NCBI RefSeq assembly: GCF_014698835.1
Contig: NZ_JACJTU010000002.1
Span: 1 to 64,000, forward strand
DNA: 64,000 nt
Source: Nostoc paludosum FACHB-159
Lineage (GTDB): Bacteria > Cyanobacteriota > Cyanobacteriia > Cyanobacteriales > Nostocaceae
Direction of reading: 5' to 3'
Shown: positions 37,715-46,474 of the stretch, in pieces
Layout of the letters: the number at the start of each line of letters is the position of its first letter
Numbering within the stretch: the first letter of the stretch is position 1
Made by a program: the position numbers and the translations under genes
The notes under the pieces: model-generated
Databases searched by the model: none
What the model saw: the letters and a program-made list of their open reading frames with translations, nothing else
What the model was told of the DNA's origin: nothing

Positions 37715-37755
37715 GTGAAACCCAACATTAAATTAAACATAACGTTGGGTTTCAC
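37715..37755 (-). terminator. 12-bp perfect hairpin after ycf66
   Basis: GTGAAACCCAAC (37715-37726) is perfectly repeated inverted as GTTGGGTTTCAC (37744-37755). It sits 5 bp after the stop of the minus-strand ycf66 gene and is a strong terminator stem, although a T run is not pronounced. Confidence 0.7.
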
Positions 37756-37760
37756 TAAAT

Positions 37761-38504
37761 TTAACTAGCCTGATTATTTGGCGGTGTTGCATCCGGTGGT
37801 GTTTCGGCTGGGGGAGCCAGAGATGCATCTGGAGCAATTTCCTCTACGGGAATCTTTTCCTTATTCTCAGTTTCCGGATCTGGTTGGGCTGCTTCCACTA
37901 ATTCCCAGGAAGGAGGATTTGGTGGAATTGCTTGTGGTACACTCTCGGTTTTTGCTTCGGTGTCGGTAGTACTAACCGTCTCCTCTACTGGTGGTTCTGG
38001 TGTGGCAGTGGTATTGTCGATAATCTCAACAGCAGGTTTCTCTGTTAATACAGAAGTAATGTCTTCAGGTTTAGTCGTTATGGGTGTCTTTTGACCCACA
38101 GTTTGTTGCACCTTGTCTTTCACGCCACTCAAGGTGCTACCAATATCCTGTTGCAACTGAGCTAGCCTTTCCTGAAGAGACAATTTATTCACCTTTTCCT
38201 GAATGCCAGTTTTCACCGTCTCAGCACTAGGTACTTGGGTTTGTTGTGCCTGTGGTGTTAGTTGGCGACGTAACGAAAAAGTTTGCCAGCCAAACCAGAC
38301 CAAAAGAGCGACGCTAGCCACATGACCCAGCAACAACCCTCCAGAAATGCGCGGTGCAAACACCCATAAAACTAAGGCATAGAACAACCCGACACCGCTC
38401 CAAATAAAATCATTCTTGCGGTGGATTTCAGGAAAAAAGAAAGCTGCTATGTAAATGGCTAAACTACCAAGACCGACCACCAAAGCTAGGACATATGCCA
38501 GCAT
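37761..38504 (-). CDS. ycf66: Ycf66 family protein
   Basis: 247 residues from ATG 38504. The first 80 residues match Ycf66: LAYVLALVVGLGSLAIYIAA, then FFFPEIHRKNDFIWSGVGLF, with three membrane segments. The rest is a disordered, Pro/Glu/Thr-rich acidic tail (about 130-247) of no assigned fold. A longer frame up to 38681 is open but encoded by a repeat array, so the start must be 38504. Ycf66 is conserved in cyanobacteria and some plastids; its function is unknown and a thylakoid link is presumed. Confidence 0.85.
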   Translation of the reverse strand: MLAYVLALVVGLGSLAIYIAAFFFPEIHRKNDFIWSGVGLFYALVLWVFAPRISGGLLLGHVASVALLVWFGWQTFSLRRQLTPQAQQTQVPSAETVKTGIQEKVNKLSLQERLAQLQQDIGSTLSGVKDKVQQTVGQKTPITTKPEDITSVLTEKPAVEIIDNTTATPEPPVEETVSTTDTEAKTESVPQAIPPNPPSWELVEAAQPDPETENKEKIPVEEIAPDASLAPPAETPPDATPPNNQAS

Positions 38505-38519
38505 TATTTGGTTACTCCT

Positions 38520-38706
38520 TTGACTAGGGATTGGGCATGGGGCATGGGGCATTGGGCATGGGGCAAGCAGGAAGTGTGGGAGGAGTGGGAGGGGTGGGAG
38601 GGGTGAGAGGATAGGGAAAAAATCTTTCCCCCCTTTCTCCCCACACTCCCCACACTTCCCCATCTCTCCTCTGCTCCCCAATCCCTAGCCCCCAGTCCCC
38701 AGTTTC
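38520..38706. repeat. Mirror-arranged repeat array upstream of ycf66
   Basis: GGGCATG units (about 38529-38565), GGGAGG(A/G)GT units (about 38577-38610), then CTCCCCACA units (about 38636-38665) and CCCCAGT units (about 38688-38702). It occupies the promoter-proximal gap between ycf66 and gnd. Confidence 0.75.
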
Positions 38707-38870
38707 CCATCTCAATTGTTGATTTAGATACAACTTAAAATTAATTATCTGTGTTAGTTGTGGATTTTTGTCGTTGAGATCAACTCTTAAGGTCTTCTTT
38801 AGGAGATCGACGAAAATCTCGGACTACCCTAAAAGATGAAAGGATCTGCAAGAGTTAGCCAAACAAATTT

Positions 38871-40304
38871 ATGACACTACAAAGCTTTGGTGTGATTGGA
38901 CTAGCCGTTATGGGCGAGAATATTGCTCTAAACGTGGAACGTAATGGCTTCCCAATTGCAGTTTACAACCGCTCCCGAGAAAAAACGGATGCCTTTATGG
39001 CGCAGCGTGCGCCAGGACGGAACGTCAAAGCCGCTTTTACCCTAGAAGAATTTGTCGCCTCATTGGAACGTCCCCGCAAAATCCTTGTGATGGTGCAAGC
39101 TGGTAAGCCAGTAGATGCGGTGATTGCTCAACTCAGACCTTTGCTAGATGAAGGCGATATCATTATCGACGGTGGTAACTCTTGGTTTGAAGATACAGAA
39201 AGACGCACTCAAGAATTAGAACCTGCTGGACTGCGGTATCTTGGTATGGGCGTCAGTGGTGGTGAAGAAGGGGCGCTAAACGGCCCTTCACTAATGCCCG
39301 GTGGTACAACCAGTTCTTACGAGTATCTATCACCAATTTTCAACAAAATTGCTGCCCAAGTCGATGACGGCCCTTGTGTAACCTACATTGGCCCTGGTGG
39401 TTCTGGCCACTATGTAAAAATGGTACACAACGGCATTGAGTATGGCGATATGCAGCTAATTGCTGAAGCCTACGACTTGCTCAAAAATGCCGCTGGATTA
39501 GACCATAATCAGCTACATGAGGTGTTTGCTGAGTGGAACACCACCGACGAACTCGATTCATTTTTGATTGAGATTACGAAGAATATCTTCCCTTACATTG
39601 ACCCAGAAACAAATCTACCCCTGGTGGACTTGATTGTTGACGCAGCAGGTCAAAAGGGAACTGGACGATGGACTGTGCAAACTGCATTGGAATTGGGAGT
39701 TTCGATTCCCACAATCACAGCAGCTGTGAATGCTCGGATTATATCTTCTATCAAAGAAGAACGGGTAGCAGCATCTAAAGTCCTCACAGGCCCCAGTGGC
39801 AAGTATAGCGGGCAAACCAAGGACTTTATCAACAAAGTACGCGATGCTCTCTATTGCTCAAAAATCTGTTCTTATGCTCAAGGGATGGCCTTGCTATCTA
39901 CAGCTTCAAAAACATATAACTGGAATTTGAATCTGGGCGAAATGGCGCGGATTTGGAAAGGTGGTTGTATTATTCGCGCTCGCTTTTTGAATAAGATTAA
40001 GAAAGCTTTTAGCGAAAATCCAACTTTGCCTAACTTGCTGTTAGCTCCCGAATTTAAGCAGACAATTCTCGACAGACAGACAGCTTGGCGGGAAGTGATT
40101 GCGACAGCTGCAACACTGGGAATTCCAGTGCCCGCATTTAGCGCATCCTTGGATTATTTTGACAGCTATCGCCGCGATCGCCTACCCCAAAACCTGACTC
40201 AAGCACAACGCGACTACTTCGGCGCACACACTTACCTGCGTCTTGATAAGCCCGGAACCTTCCATACTGAATGGGTACCAATCGCTGAAGCTGATAAAAA
40301 ATAA
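38871..40304 (+). CDS. gnd: 6-phosphogluconate dehydrogenase (decarboxylating)
   Basis: Converts 6-phosphogluconate to ribulose-5-phosphate with NADP reduction in the oxidative pentose phosphate pathway, the main dark and heterocyst source of reductant in such cyanobacteria. 477 residues. The N-terminal Rossmann motif is FGVIGLAVMGENIALNVERN. MVQAGKPVDAVI follows, then the substrate site GGEEGALNGPSLMPGG, the catalytic Lys in GHYVKMVHNGIEYGDMQLI, and DAAGQKGTGRWTVQTAL. Two strong hairpin terminators follow. Length and motifs are normal. Confidence 0.96.
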   Translation: MTLQSFGVIGLAVMGENIALNVERNGFPIAVYNRSREKTDAFMAQRAPGRNVKAAFTLEEFVASLERPRKILVMVQAGKPVDAVIAQLRPLLDEGDIIIDGGNSWFEDTERRTQELEPAGLRYLGMGVSGGEEGALNGPSLMPGGTTSSYEYLSPIFNKIAAQVDDGPCVTYIGPGGSGHYVKMVHNGIEYGDMQLIAEAYDLLKNAAGLDHNQLHEVFAEWNTTDELDSFLIEITKNIFPYIDPETNLPLVDLIVDAAGQKGTGRWTVQTALELGVSIPTITAAVNARIISSIKEERVAASKVLTGPSGKYSGQTKDFINKVRDALYCSKICSYAQGMALLSTASKTYNWNLNLGEMARIWKGGCIIRARFLNKIKKAFSENPTLPNLLLAPEFKQTILDRQTAWREVIATAATLGIPVPAFSASLDYFDSYRRDRLPQNLTQAQRDYFGAHTYLRLDKPGTFHTEWVPIAEADKK

Positions 40305-40336
40305 ACTTTCACACTTACACCCCAGCAAATTGTGAA

Positions 40337-40397
40337 AGTTGAAAGAGTTTTCAACTGCAATTTTTATAGTGACTCTGAATTTCAGAGTCATTTTTTT
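40337..40397 (+). terminator. Tandem intrinsic terminators after gnd
   Basis: Hairpin 1: AGTTGAAA (40337-40344) with TTTCAACT (40349-40356), followed by GCAATTTTT. Hairpin 2: TGACTCTGA with its inverted partner TCAGAGTCA ending at 40390, followed by seven T residues (40391-40397). The second is a textbook intrinsic terminator. Confidence 0.8.
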
Positions 40398-40704
40398 ACA
40401 TAGCAGGGAACAAGCAATAGGCAATACTTGGACAAGCGGTAAGTAGAACAGCGTAAAAAAACCAAAATATGTAACAAAAAGTAAAGTTGTCCAAAAAGCT
40501 CTTCCCTTGTGTCTTCTGTCCGGTCGGTGAGCTTGTCGAATTGCTGCTTTCTGCCTTGTCATAACGACAATTTTCAACACCGACCTACTTAGTTGAGCGC
40601 AGTGGAAACTCAGTGCAGGCAATAAGCTTAAAAGTCTCTGATGCTGATGTTTAACAATCAGTTGATGTCCTAATCTCACTGACTACTGCTATAGCTTAAA
40701 TTGC
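40398..40704. other. Non-coding stretch between gnd and rplU
   Basis: About 300 bp. Open frames on the minus strand (to about 40679) are spurious in composition. A sequence resembling dispersed cyanobacterial repeats, including GGTCGGTGAGCTTGTCGAA, lies at about 40522-40541. Confidence 0.4.
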
Positions 40705-40734
40705 TTGACTCAAAACCTTTTAATAGAATATGAT
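40705..40734 (+). promoter_or_regulatory. Sigma-70-type promoter of rplU-rpmA
   Basis: TTGACT (40705-40710) and TATGAT (40729-40734) with an 18-bp spacer, close to consensus. Transcription would begin near 40741, giving a leader of about 110 nt. Confidence 0.6.
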
Positions 40735-40763
40735 TATAGATTGTCTGTCTAATTCCGCTCGGA

Positions 40764-40828
40764 ACAGGTAGACACATAACAAAAGCTGGCAAAAGCGTCT
40801 CGAAAGAAGATCGAAACCAGCTACCTGT
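40764..40828 (+). ncRNA. Structured rplU leader RNA (putative)
   Basis: ACAGGT (40764-40769) pairs with ACCTGT (40823-40828), and AGCTGG (40784-40789) with CCAGCT (40817-40822). The two 3' halves are directly adjacent, so the helices would stack with a 14-nt bulge on the 5' side. It ends 23 nt before the rplU start. Ribosomal-protein leaders often bind a product of their operon for feedback; here that is inference from position and pairing only. Confidence 0.45.
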
Positions 40829-40851
40829 ACGGCAACTTCAAGGACAATTCT

Positions 40852-41256
40852 ATGACCTACGCAATTATTGAAACTGGCGGCAAACAAATAAGAGTAGAGC
40901 CAGGGCGGTTTTACGACATTGAGCTGCTGACAGCCCAACCAGATGAAAAAGTTACAATAGATTCAGTATTATTGGTGCAGAATGATGGCGAAGTCACCAT
41001 TGGACAGCCACGAGTGTCAGGTGCGACTGTAGAAGGGACTATACTGCGACATTTCAGAGGTCGTAAAGTCCTGGTATACAAAATGAAGCCGAAAAAGAAA
41101 ACCCGCAAAAAGCGCGGACATCGACAAGAAATTACCAGGCTTTTCATTGACTCCATTACTCTTAACGGTACGGTGTTTAGCGCCCCAGCAGCAACGGATG
41201 AAAGCCCTGTTGTAGAAGACGCTCCTGCTCAAGAAGCTCAAACCGTTGCAGAATAA
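40852..41256 (+). CDS. rplU: 50S ribosomal protein L21
   Basis: 134 residues. The N-terminus TYAIIETGGKQIRVEPGRFY and the rRNA-binding KMKPKKKTRKKRGHRQEIT are characteristic. The C-terminus has an acidic, Ala-rich extension (about 108-134) beyond the usual L21 core, as in other cyanobacteria. It forms the classic rplU-rpmA operon with L27, 35 bp downstream. AAGGA precedes the start. The upstream leader may control expression. Confidence 0.97.
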   Translation: MTYAIIETGGKQIRVEPGRFYDIELLTAQPDEKVTIDSVLLVQNDGEVTIGQPRVSGATVEGTILRHFRGRKVLVYKMKPKKKTRKKRGHRQEITRLFIDSITLNGTVFSAPAATDESPVVEDAPAQEAQTVAE

Positions 41257-41291
41257 TAAAGAAAACAGAAGTAGATACATAAAAGGAAATC

Positions 41292-41573
41292 ATGGCTCAT
41301 AAGAAAGGAACAGGTAGTACACGCAACGGTCGTGACTCTAACGCCCAACGTCTAGGTGTTAAGCGCTATGGTGGTCAAACTGTACGTGCAGGAAACATTC
41401 TCGTGCGTCAGCGCGGCACCAAATTTCACCCTGGCAACAACGTCGGTATTGGTAGCGATGACACTCTGTTTGCCTTAATCGACGGCGTAGTAACCTTTGA
41501 AAGAAAGGGTAAAACCCGTAAAAAAGTTAGTGTTTACTCAGCCGCAACTGCCACTGAAGAAGTAGCAAGTTAG
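41292..41573 (+). CDS. rpmA: 50S ribosomal protein L27
   Basis: 93 residues. [20 protein letters not shown], with [20 protein letters not shown], is the L27 signature; its N-terminal tail reaches the peptidyl-transferase centre. The start directly gives the mature Ala-His-Lys N-terminus, without the cleaved N-terminal extension known in Firmicutes. AAAGGAAA lies before the ATG. It is the second gene of the rplU operon. Confidence 0.97.
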   Translation: MAHKKGTGSTRNGRDSNAQRLGVKRYGGQTVRAGNILVRQRGTKFHPGNNVGIGSDDTLFALIDGVVTFERKGKTRKKVSVYSAATATEEVAS

Positions 41574-42038
41574 AGTAATGAGGGTGGGTAACAGTGCCCG
41601 CCCTATCCGCTATTTAGTAACTAAAAACTAGTAATATCTCACTGGCTTTTAGCCATTTACCAAAAGTTAGATTTTTGGAAAACGATACAATAATTATCTT
41701 TTTCCGTACTCTTCATTAATCATCTGACTTTAGTTTTTTATATCTTGTAATTGCTAAAATATAGCTAAGCTAATCCAAGACACAAAGTTTAAGCTACTAG
41801 TAACTTGCGGAATATATTAGCTGGCATTGAGTAAAGTACAGCGAAAAAATAAAACTGGGGCGATGGTCAATTAAAATACTGTTCAGTTTTCCAGTGAATA
41901 ATGATTTTTACTTAGTTTTTGAGTAAATTTTGGAATTAAGACAAAACAAAATTCAGATAAAATCTGTTTTTTAAAAGCAGCCATGCTACTTTTACAACCC
42001 TCAATAGATTTGAATTCGTAAATAAGTTGAGGTAGTTT
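41574..42038. other. Non-coding region after rpmA
   Basis: 465 bp. A weak hairpin (AGGGTGGG with GCCCGCCCT, about 41580-41602) could terminate the ribosomal operon. The rest is AT-rich, with no gene. Confidence 0.4.
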
Positions 42039-42554
42039 ATGAATTACGTTGTTGCAGTTTTACCAGACCGGATACAAGTTGAAGCAGCTTACTCTGCGTT
42101 GGTAGAAAAAGGCTTATTAGATAACCAAATTGACATTTTAGGTAGTGGCTATAAAAGTGCTGACGAATATAAATTAATTGATTTGAATCAACAAGCCAAA
42201 AAAGGAGTAAAAGGTTCATTTTATTGGCTGATAGTCTTTGGATTTGTTGCAGGTTATACTTTTAACTATTTAACTGACATTGAAATTTTGCCTACAGTCG
42301 GTACACTTGGGAATCATATTATTGGCGGGGTTTTAGGAGCCATTGCTGGTGCATTAGGCGCTTATTTTGTTGGTGGAGGTATAGGTTTAACTAAAGGTAT
42401 TGGGGATGCTTTACCTTATCGTAATCGCTTGAATGAGGGGAAGTATTTGATTATAGTCAAGGGTACTGAAGAACTAATTCATCAGGCAACTCGTGTGCTG
42501 CGCCAGTTTGAGCCTGAAAATATTCAAGGTTATATAGAACCAATAAGTGCGTAA
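42039..42554 (+). CDS. Conserved membrane protein with glycine-rich core
   Basis: 171 residues. The N-terminal 50 residues look like a ferredoxin-like soluble lobe (YVVAVLPDRIQVEAAYSALV). Two glycine-rich membrane segments lie near 62-82 and 92-118 (GGVLGAIAGALGAYFVGGGI), and the C-terminal lobe (LIIVKGTEELIHQATRVLRQ) resembles the N-terminal one. This layout recalls stress- or low-temperature-induced membrane proteins of cyanobacteria, but I cannot name the family. It is monocistronic. The function is unknown. Confidence 0.7.
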   Translation: MNYVVAVLPDRIQVEAAYSALVEKGLLDNQIDILGSGYKSADEYKLIDLNQQAKKGVKGSFYWLIVFGFVAGYTFNYLTDIEILPTVGTLGNHIIGGVLGAIAGALGAYFVGGGIGLTKGIGDALPYRNRLNEGKYLIIVKGTEELIHQATRVLRQFEPENIQGYIEPISA

Positions 42555-43041
42555 ATAAAAGATTTTCATACGTAACCGTACAGTATAACCCGATTGTTGA
42601 GGTCGGTCACTGTACGTTATTACTCAACTTTTGAGGGGTAAGCGCAACCACTGTTATAGCAAAGTGCTTTTAGCGGAAGCGAGGCGTTGAGTCAGTGCTG
42701 AGTCGTGAGTAAAAATTATTTGCTTCAAAGCTTTGAGCAATCACACTGTTCTAACCTATGTGACTACACCGATCGCTTACATGAATCATACCCGATCTGA
42801 TAACGTACAGTCACTTTCTAAATGCTCAGCGATTAATTCCGTATTTTTACTGTACCGTTTTGCTTTGATATCTATGTAAGGTTGTGTAGCTCAATATGTT
42901 GTTATTAACTCAAGAATTTTGAGTTTTTTCCAAACCTAGTTAAAACAAAAAATAAAACTAAAATATTCGCTTACTTGCTGTCTAACTGATATTAAAATCT
43001 AGAAAATTAAAATCAATCTACTGCTAAGAGTAGTTAGAGCC
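42555..43041. other. Non-coding region
   Basis: 487 bp without a supportable gene. CGTAACCGTACAGT (about 42571) and ACTGTACGTTA (about 42608) form an inverted pair, possibly a terminator stem or operator. Confidence 0.35.
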
Positions 43042-44247
43042 ATGTCTTCTCAAACAACTAATGTATTAGAAGCAGGGCGCATATATAGAAGTATAGGCGC
43101 AATACCACCCGATCTTTTGCGTGCAGATATCTATCGTGCTTGGGAAAGATCGCACCTCCAAGGAGCTAATCCCCACACTCTGCAAGCAGAGAGGCTATCA
43201 AGTTTAGATACAGAACGTTTGTTAGAAAAACACAGTTATTTACTCAATGCAGTTCGTCCTTATTTCCGAATACTATCACAAGCAGCTGGGAGGGAGCGTC
43301 ATGCAGTAATGCTAAGCAATCATGAGGCTATCTTGCTAGATGTAATTGGCGATGAACAGACTATACATGGGCCAGAACCATTTCCTTTACCTGGAGCCTT
43401 ACTATCAGAAGCCGTAGCTGGTGCTAATGGTATTGGCACAACACTAGCTGAAGAAAATTACACAGAAATCGTAGCAGCAGAGCATTTTATTGATGGATTT
43501 TACCCATTTACTTGTCAGGGAACTCCTCTGCGTAATGACAAAGGAGAAATTGTTGGAGTCTTTAGTATTTCAGTACGCAATCAAGATGCAGGACAACGCC
43601 TGAAAGAGATATTACTGTGTGCTTCCCACGGTATTGAAGCAGAATTTTTGGTAGCTAGCCTCGAAAAAGATGTTCGTGATGTATTGGCATCAAATCCCGA
43701 TGACTATCAGCCGTTAGAAAACCTGCGTCAGGATATTATCCAAGCACATCAGGCAACAAAGCTGAAACTTGAAATCATATCTCGAATGGTGGCTGTTAAC
43801 ACTTTAGATTATGCGATGCAATTGCTTCAACAGGCAGAGAAATCAATTCAAATATTTCGCCGCCGTGCTAAAGTTTGGCGCGAGTTAGCATCTTTAGAAC
43901 GTGGTACACCCCAACTCTTGGTACTCACCGATGTTGTGCAGGATTTAGCCGATATTTTATCAACTGAAGCCGCAATTCGCAAAGTGGAAATTGTCATACA
44001 TTTTTCAGAAAAAATTATAGTATTGGCTGATTTAAAAAGTCTTTTACGTAAGCTGTTTAGTTATTTTTTATCTGCTTTTGAAAGCGCCAGCAAAGGTGGG
44101 ATAGTAGAAGTGGAGATGGCTAGAATAGTGCATTCTGAATTGGTAAAAGTCACTTTTAACTCAATTCCCGGATTAAATATTTCTCAATCAGATTTGACTT
44201 CATATATTTTTACCTTACCTATAGGAAAAAGGGACTATGAAAACTGA
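43042..44247 (+). CDS. GAF-sensor protein with degenerate histidine-kinase-like C-terminus
   Basis: 401 residues. The start (DLLRADIYRAWERSHLQGAN) and the GAF-like region (about 65-205, with LDVIGDEQTIHG and EAVAGANGIGTTLAEEN) resemble the sensor half of AcoR/NtrC-type activators. The C-terminal half (about 225-401) aligns by order with a dimerisation helix plus HATPase, but the HExxP phosphoacceptor motif is absent. The N-box position reads LFSYFLSAFESASKGG without the Asn, and no DxGxG motif remains. It is probably a pseudokinase or partner-binding scaffold. The next gene, a stand-alone receiver, overlaps it by 11 bp, so the two proteins almost surely act together. The ligand is unknown. 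Confidence 0.75.
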   Translation: MSSQTTNVLEAGRIYRSIGAIPPDLLRADIYRAWERSHLQGANPHTLQAERLSSLDTERLLEKHSYLLNAVRPYFRILSQAAGRERHAVMLSNHEAILLDVIGDEQTIHGPEPFPLPGALLSEAVAGANGIGTTLAEENYTEIVAAEHFIDGFYPFTCQGTPLRNDKGEIVGVFSISVRNQDAGQRLKEILLCASHGIEAEFLVASLEKDVRDVLASNPDDYQPLENLRQDIIQAHQATKLKLEIISRMVAVNTLDYAMQLLQQAEKSIQIFRRRAKVWRELASLERGTPQLLVLTDVVQDLADILSTEAAIRKVEIVIHFSEKIIVLADLKSLLRKLFSYFLSAFESASKGGIVEVEMARIVHSELVKVTFNSIPGLNISQSDLTSYIFTLPIGKRDYEN

Positions 44248-44626
44248 TAATTTAGTTACGCGTAGAGTACTCATTGCAGATGATGATAACGATAGTCGAG
44301 TTCTACTTGCTTTTTTACTCGAACAAGAAGGCTGGGAAGTAAAACAAGCCAAAGATGGCAAAGAAGCTTTAGAAAAAGTGTTTCACGAACAGCCAGATTT
44401 ATTGATTTTAGATCACAGGATGCCTGAATTCACAGGAAGTGAAGTTTATCAGCATCTCCAAACACGAGGAATTAGTTTAACAATTGTATTGGTTACAGCT
44501 TATGGATATTTAGAAGAGTTATCCTCATCTCTAGGTATTTCCTATTTTGTTAGTAAACCATTTGATATTCCAGATTTGCTGAACATTATTGAGTCTGCCT
44601 ATCAAAAATCTCTGGAGCCAGTGTAA
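44237..44626 (+). CDS. Single-domain response regulator
   Basis: 129 residues, a receiver domain only. Acidic pocket ADDDNDS, phosphoacceptor Asp in LLILDHRMPEF (about residue 57), conserved Thr in VLVTAYG and Lys in FVSKPFD are all present, so it should be phosphorylatable. No output domain follows. It overlaps the GAF/pseudokinase gene by 11 bp (translational coupling). Its phosphodonor is presumably another kinase, since the partner lacks a phosphoacceptor His. Confidence 0.9.
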   Translation: MKTDNLVTRRVLIADDDNDSRVLLAFLLEQEGWEVKQAKDGKEALEKVFHEQPDLLILDHRMPEFTGSEVYQHLQTRGISLTIVLVTAYGYLEELSSSLGISYFVSKPFDIPDLLNIIESAYQKSLEPV

Positions 44627-44837
44627 AAGAAAGTTGAAAATAGAGAGTGGAAAGTGAGTAGAGACGCGATTAGCCCTTGTCTGTAAGGAGTGGGGAGGAG
44701 AGGAGAAAATCTTTTTTATCCTTAGTTATGGGATTTTTCCGTAAATGACTGGTGGGACAATTGTCTCTGTGGTTTCACCCATGCCAATTTCCTGACTCAT
44801 TTGCTAGAGATGCTAAAGGTTTACTGTTATATAACAA

Positions 44838-46367
44838 ATGCTTGCTAGAGTCTGGAGTGCATCAATTGTCGGTATCGATGCTGTTAAAGTAGGTGTGGAA
44901 GTCGATGTATCAGGAGGATTACCGGGAATTGTTGTCTTGGGCCTTCCAGATTCAGCGATTCAAGAATCAAGAGAAAGAGTGAAGGCAACGCTGAAAAATG
45001 CAGGTTTCGCTTTTCCTATGCGAAAAATTGTCATCAATTTAACTCCGGCAGATTTACGCAAAGAAGGACCGTGTTTCGATTTACCTATTAGTGTGGGAAT
45101 TTTGGCGGCTTCTGAGCAAATTAGCGCTGATTTGTTAGGGGATTATTTATTCTTAGGGGAAGTATCTCTTGATGGCAGTTTGCGTGCGGTGGCTGGTGTG
45201 TTGCCGATCGCTGCTGCTGCCGAAAAGATGGGAATTACAGGTTTAGTTCTCCCTGCTGATAATGCCCAAGAAGCCGCAGTGGTTCAAGGTTTGGCTGTTT
45301 ACGGCTGCCAACATCTGTCTGATGTGGTGAACTTTTTAAATAATCCAGGGCGTTACAAACCTGTGCAGATGTCGGATAATGAGACGTTACATGTAACGTC
45401 TCTACATTCCCCAGATTTACAAGATGTTAAAGGACAAACTCATGCGCGTCGTGCTTTAGAAATTGCTGCGGCTGGTGGACACAATCTTATTTTTGTCGGG
45501 CCGCCTGGTAGTGGGAAAACTATGTTAGCACGCCGCTTACCGGGAATTTTGCCGCCCTTAAGTTTTGCCGAATCTTTAGAGGTGACTCGGATTCACTCGG
45601 TGGCTGGTTTATTGAAAAATCGCGGTTCCTTAGTACGCGATCGCCCTTTTCGCAGTCCCCACCACTCAGCATCCGGCCCTTCTCTGGTAGGCGGTGGTAG
45701 CTTTCCTCGTCCTGGGGAAATTTCTTTATCTCACAATGGCATATTGTTCCTCGATGAACTCACAGAGTTTAAACGCGATGTTTTAGAATTTCTCCGCCAA
45801 CCTCTAGAAGATGGTTACGTAACCATTTCCCGCACCAAATTATCAGTCATGTTTCCCGCACAGTTTACTTTGGTAGCGAGTACCAATCCCTGTCCTTGCG
45901 GTTACTATGGCGATACTATCCAACAGTGTACTTGTTCTCCGCGGCAACGCGAGCAATATTGGGCAAAACTTTCTGGGCCGTTGATGGATCGAATTGATTT
46001 ACAAGTGGCGGTGAATCGCTTAAAACCAGAAGAAATTACCCAACAACCGACGGGAGAAGCATCAACATCGGTGCGTCAACGAGTACAAGAAGCACGCGAT
46101 CGCGCAAGTATCCGTTTTCAAGCAGAAGCAAATCTGCGTTGCAATGCCCAAATGCAGAGTAGTCATCTGCAAAAATGGTGCAAGCTAGATGATGGAAGTC
46201 GCAATTTATTAGAAGCCGCAATTAGAAAATTAGGTTTATCAGCAAGGGCAAGCGATCGCATTCTCAAAGTTGCACGGACGATTGCAGATTTGGCGGCAGA
46301 GGAAAAGCTACAACCTAATCATGTAGCAGAAGCAATTCAATATCGCACAATTGATAGAATGCAGTAA
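44838..46367 (+). CDS. comM: YifB/ComM-like Mg-chelatase-family ATPase
   Basis: 509 residues. N-terminal Lon-like domain (about 1-165, GIDAVKVGVEVDVSGGLPGI), then the AAA+ core with Walker A FVGPPGSGKTMLARRLPG, Walker B ILFLDELTEF, and a Cys-rich insert PCPCGYYGDTIQQCTC. ComM is a hexameric helicase promoting branch migration of incoming DNA during natural transformation, which fits naturally competent cyanobacteria. A 22-bp perfect palindrome (45381-45402) is read in frame as ETLHVTS in the linker between the two domains. The symbol follows the family; the role is inferred. Confidence 0.88.
   Translation: MLARVWSASIVGIDAVKVGVEVDVSGGLPGIVVLGLPDSAIQESRERVKATLKNAGFAFPMRKIVINLTPADLRKEGPCFDLPISVGILAASEQISADLLGDYLFLGEVSLDGSLRAVAGVLPIAAAAEKMGITGLVLPADNAQEAAVVQGLAVYGCQHLSDVVNFLNNPGRYKPVQMSDNETLHVTSLHSPDLQDVKGQTHARRALEIAAAGGHNLIFVGPPGSGKTMLARRLPGILPPLSFAESLEVTRIHSVAGLLKNRGSLVRDRPFRSPHHSASGPSLVGGGSFPRPGEISLSHNGILFLDELTEFKRDVLEFLRQPLEDGYVTISRTKLSVMFPAQFTLVASTNPCPCGYYGDTIQQCTCSPRQREQYWAKLSGPLMDRIDLQVAVNRLKPEEITQQPTGEASTSVRQRVQEARDRASIRFQAEANLRCNAQMQSSHLQKWCKLDDGSRNLLEAAIRKLGLSARASDRILKVARTIADLAAEEKLQPNHVAEAIQYRTIDRMQ
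45381..45402. repeat. 22-bp perfect palindrome inside comM
   Basis: GAGACGTTAC, AT, GTAACGTCTC. Palindromes of the GAGACG...CGTCTC type also lie between genes in this window (for example near 7509-7528). Here one is translated in a domain linker, so it is tolerated. Confidence 0.7.
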
Positions 46368-46400
46368 CAAGGAGCCAGAATTCAGAACTCAGGAGTCAGA

Positions 46401-46463
46401 CAAGCTTGATATTTGGCTTTGAGAGTGAGGTTTTGTACTTCACCAACTTGAAATCTGCTCTAT
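46401..46463. repeat. Dispersed repeat, second copy
   Basis: About 80 percent identical by eye to 22052-22114. Shared blocks include CAAGCTTGAT, TTGTACTTCAC and CTTGAAATCT. It occupies the gap upstream of the antitoxin-like gene. Confidence 0.5.
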
Positions 46464-46474
46464 GATTCTAATAT

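Noticed and set aside
38505..38681. N-terminal extension of the Ycf66 protein
   Set aside because: It is encoded by the repeat array; conserved Ycf66 sequence begins at ATG 38504.
40182..40679. 165-residue minus-strand frame overlapping the end of gnd
   Set aside because: It runs antisense through gnd and through both terminators, with no recognisable domain.
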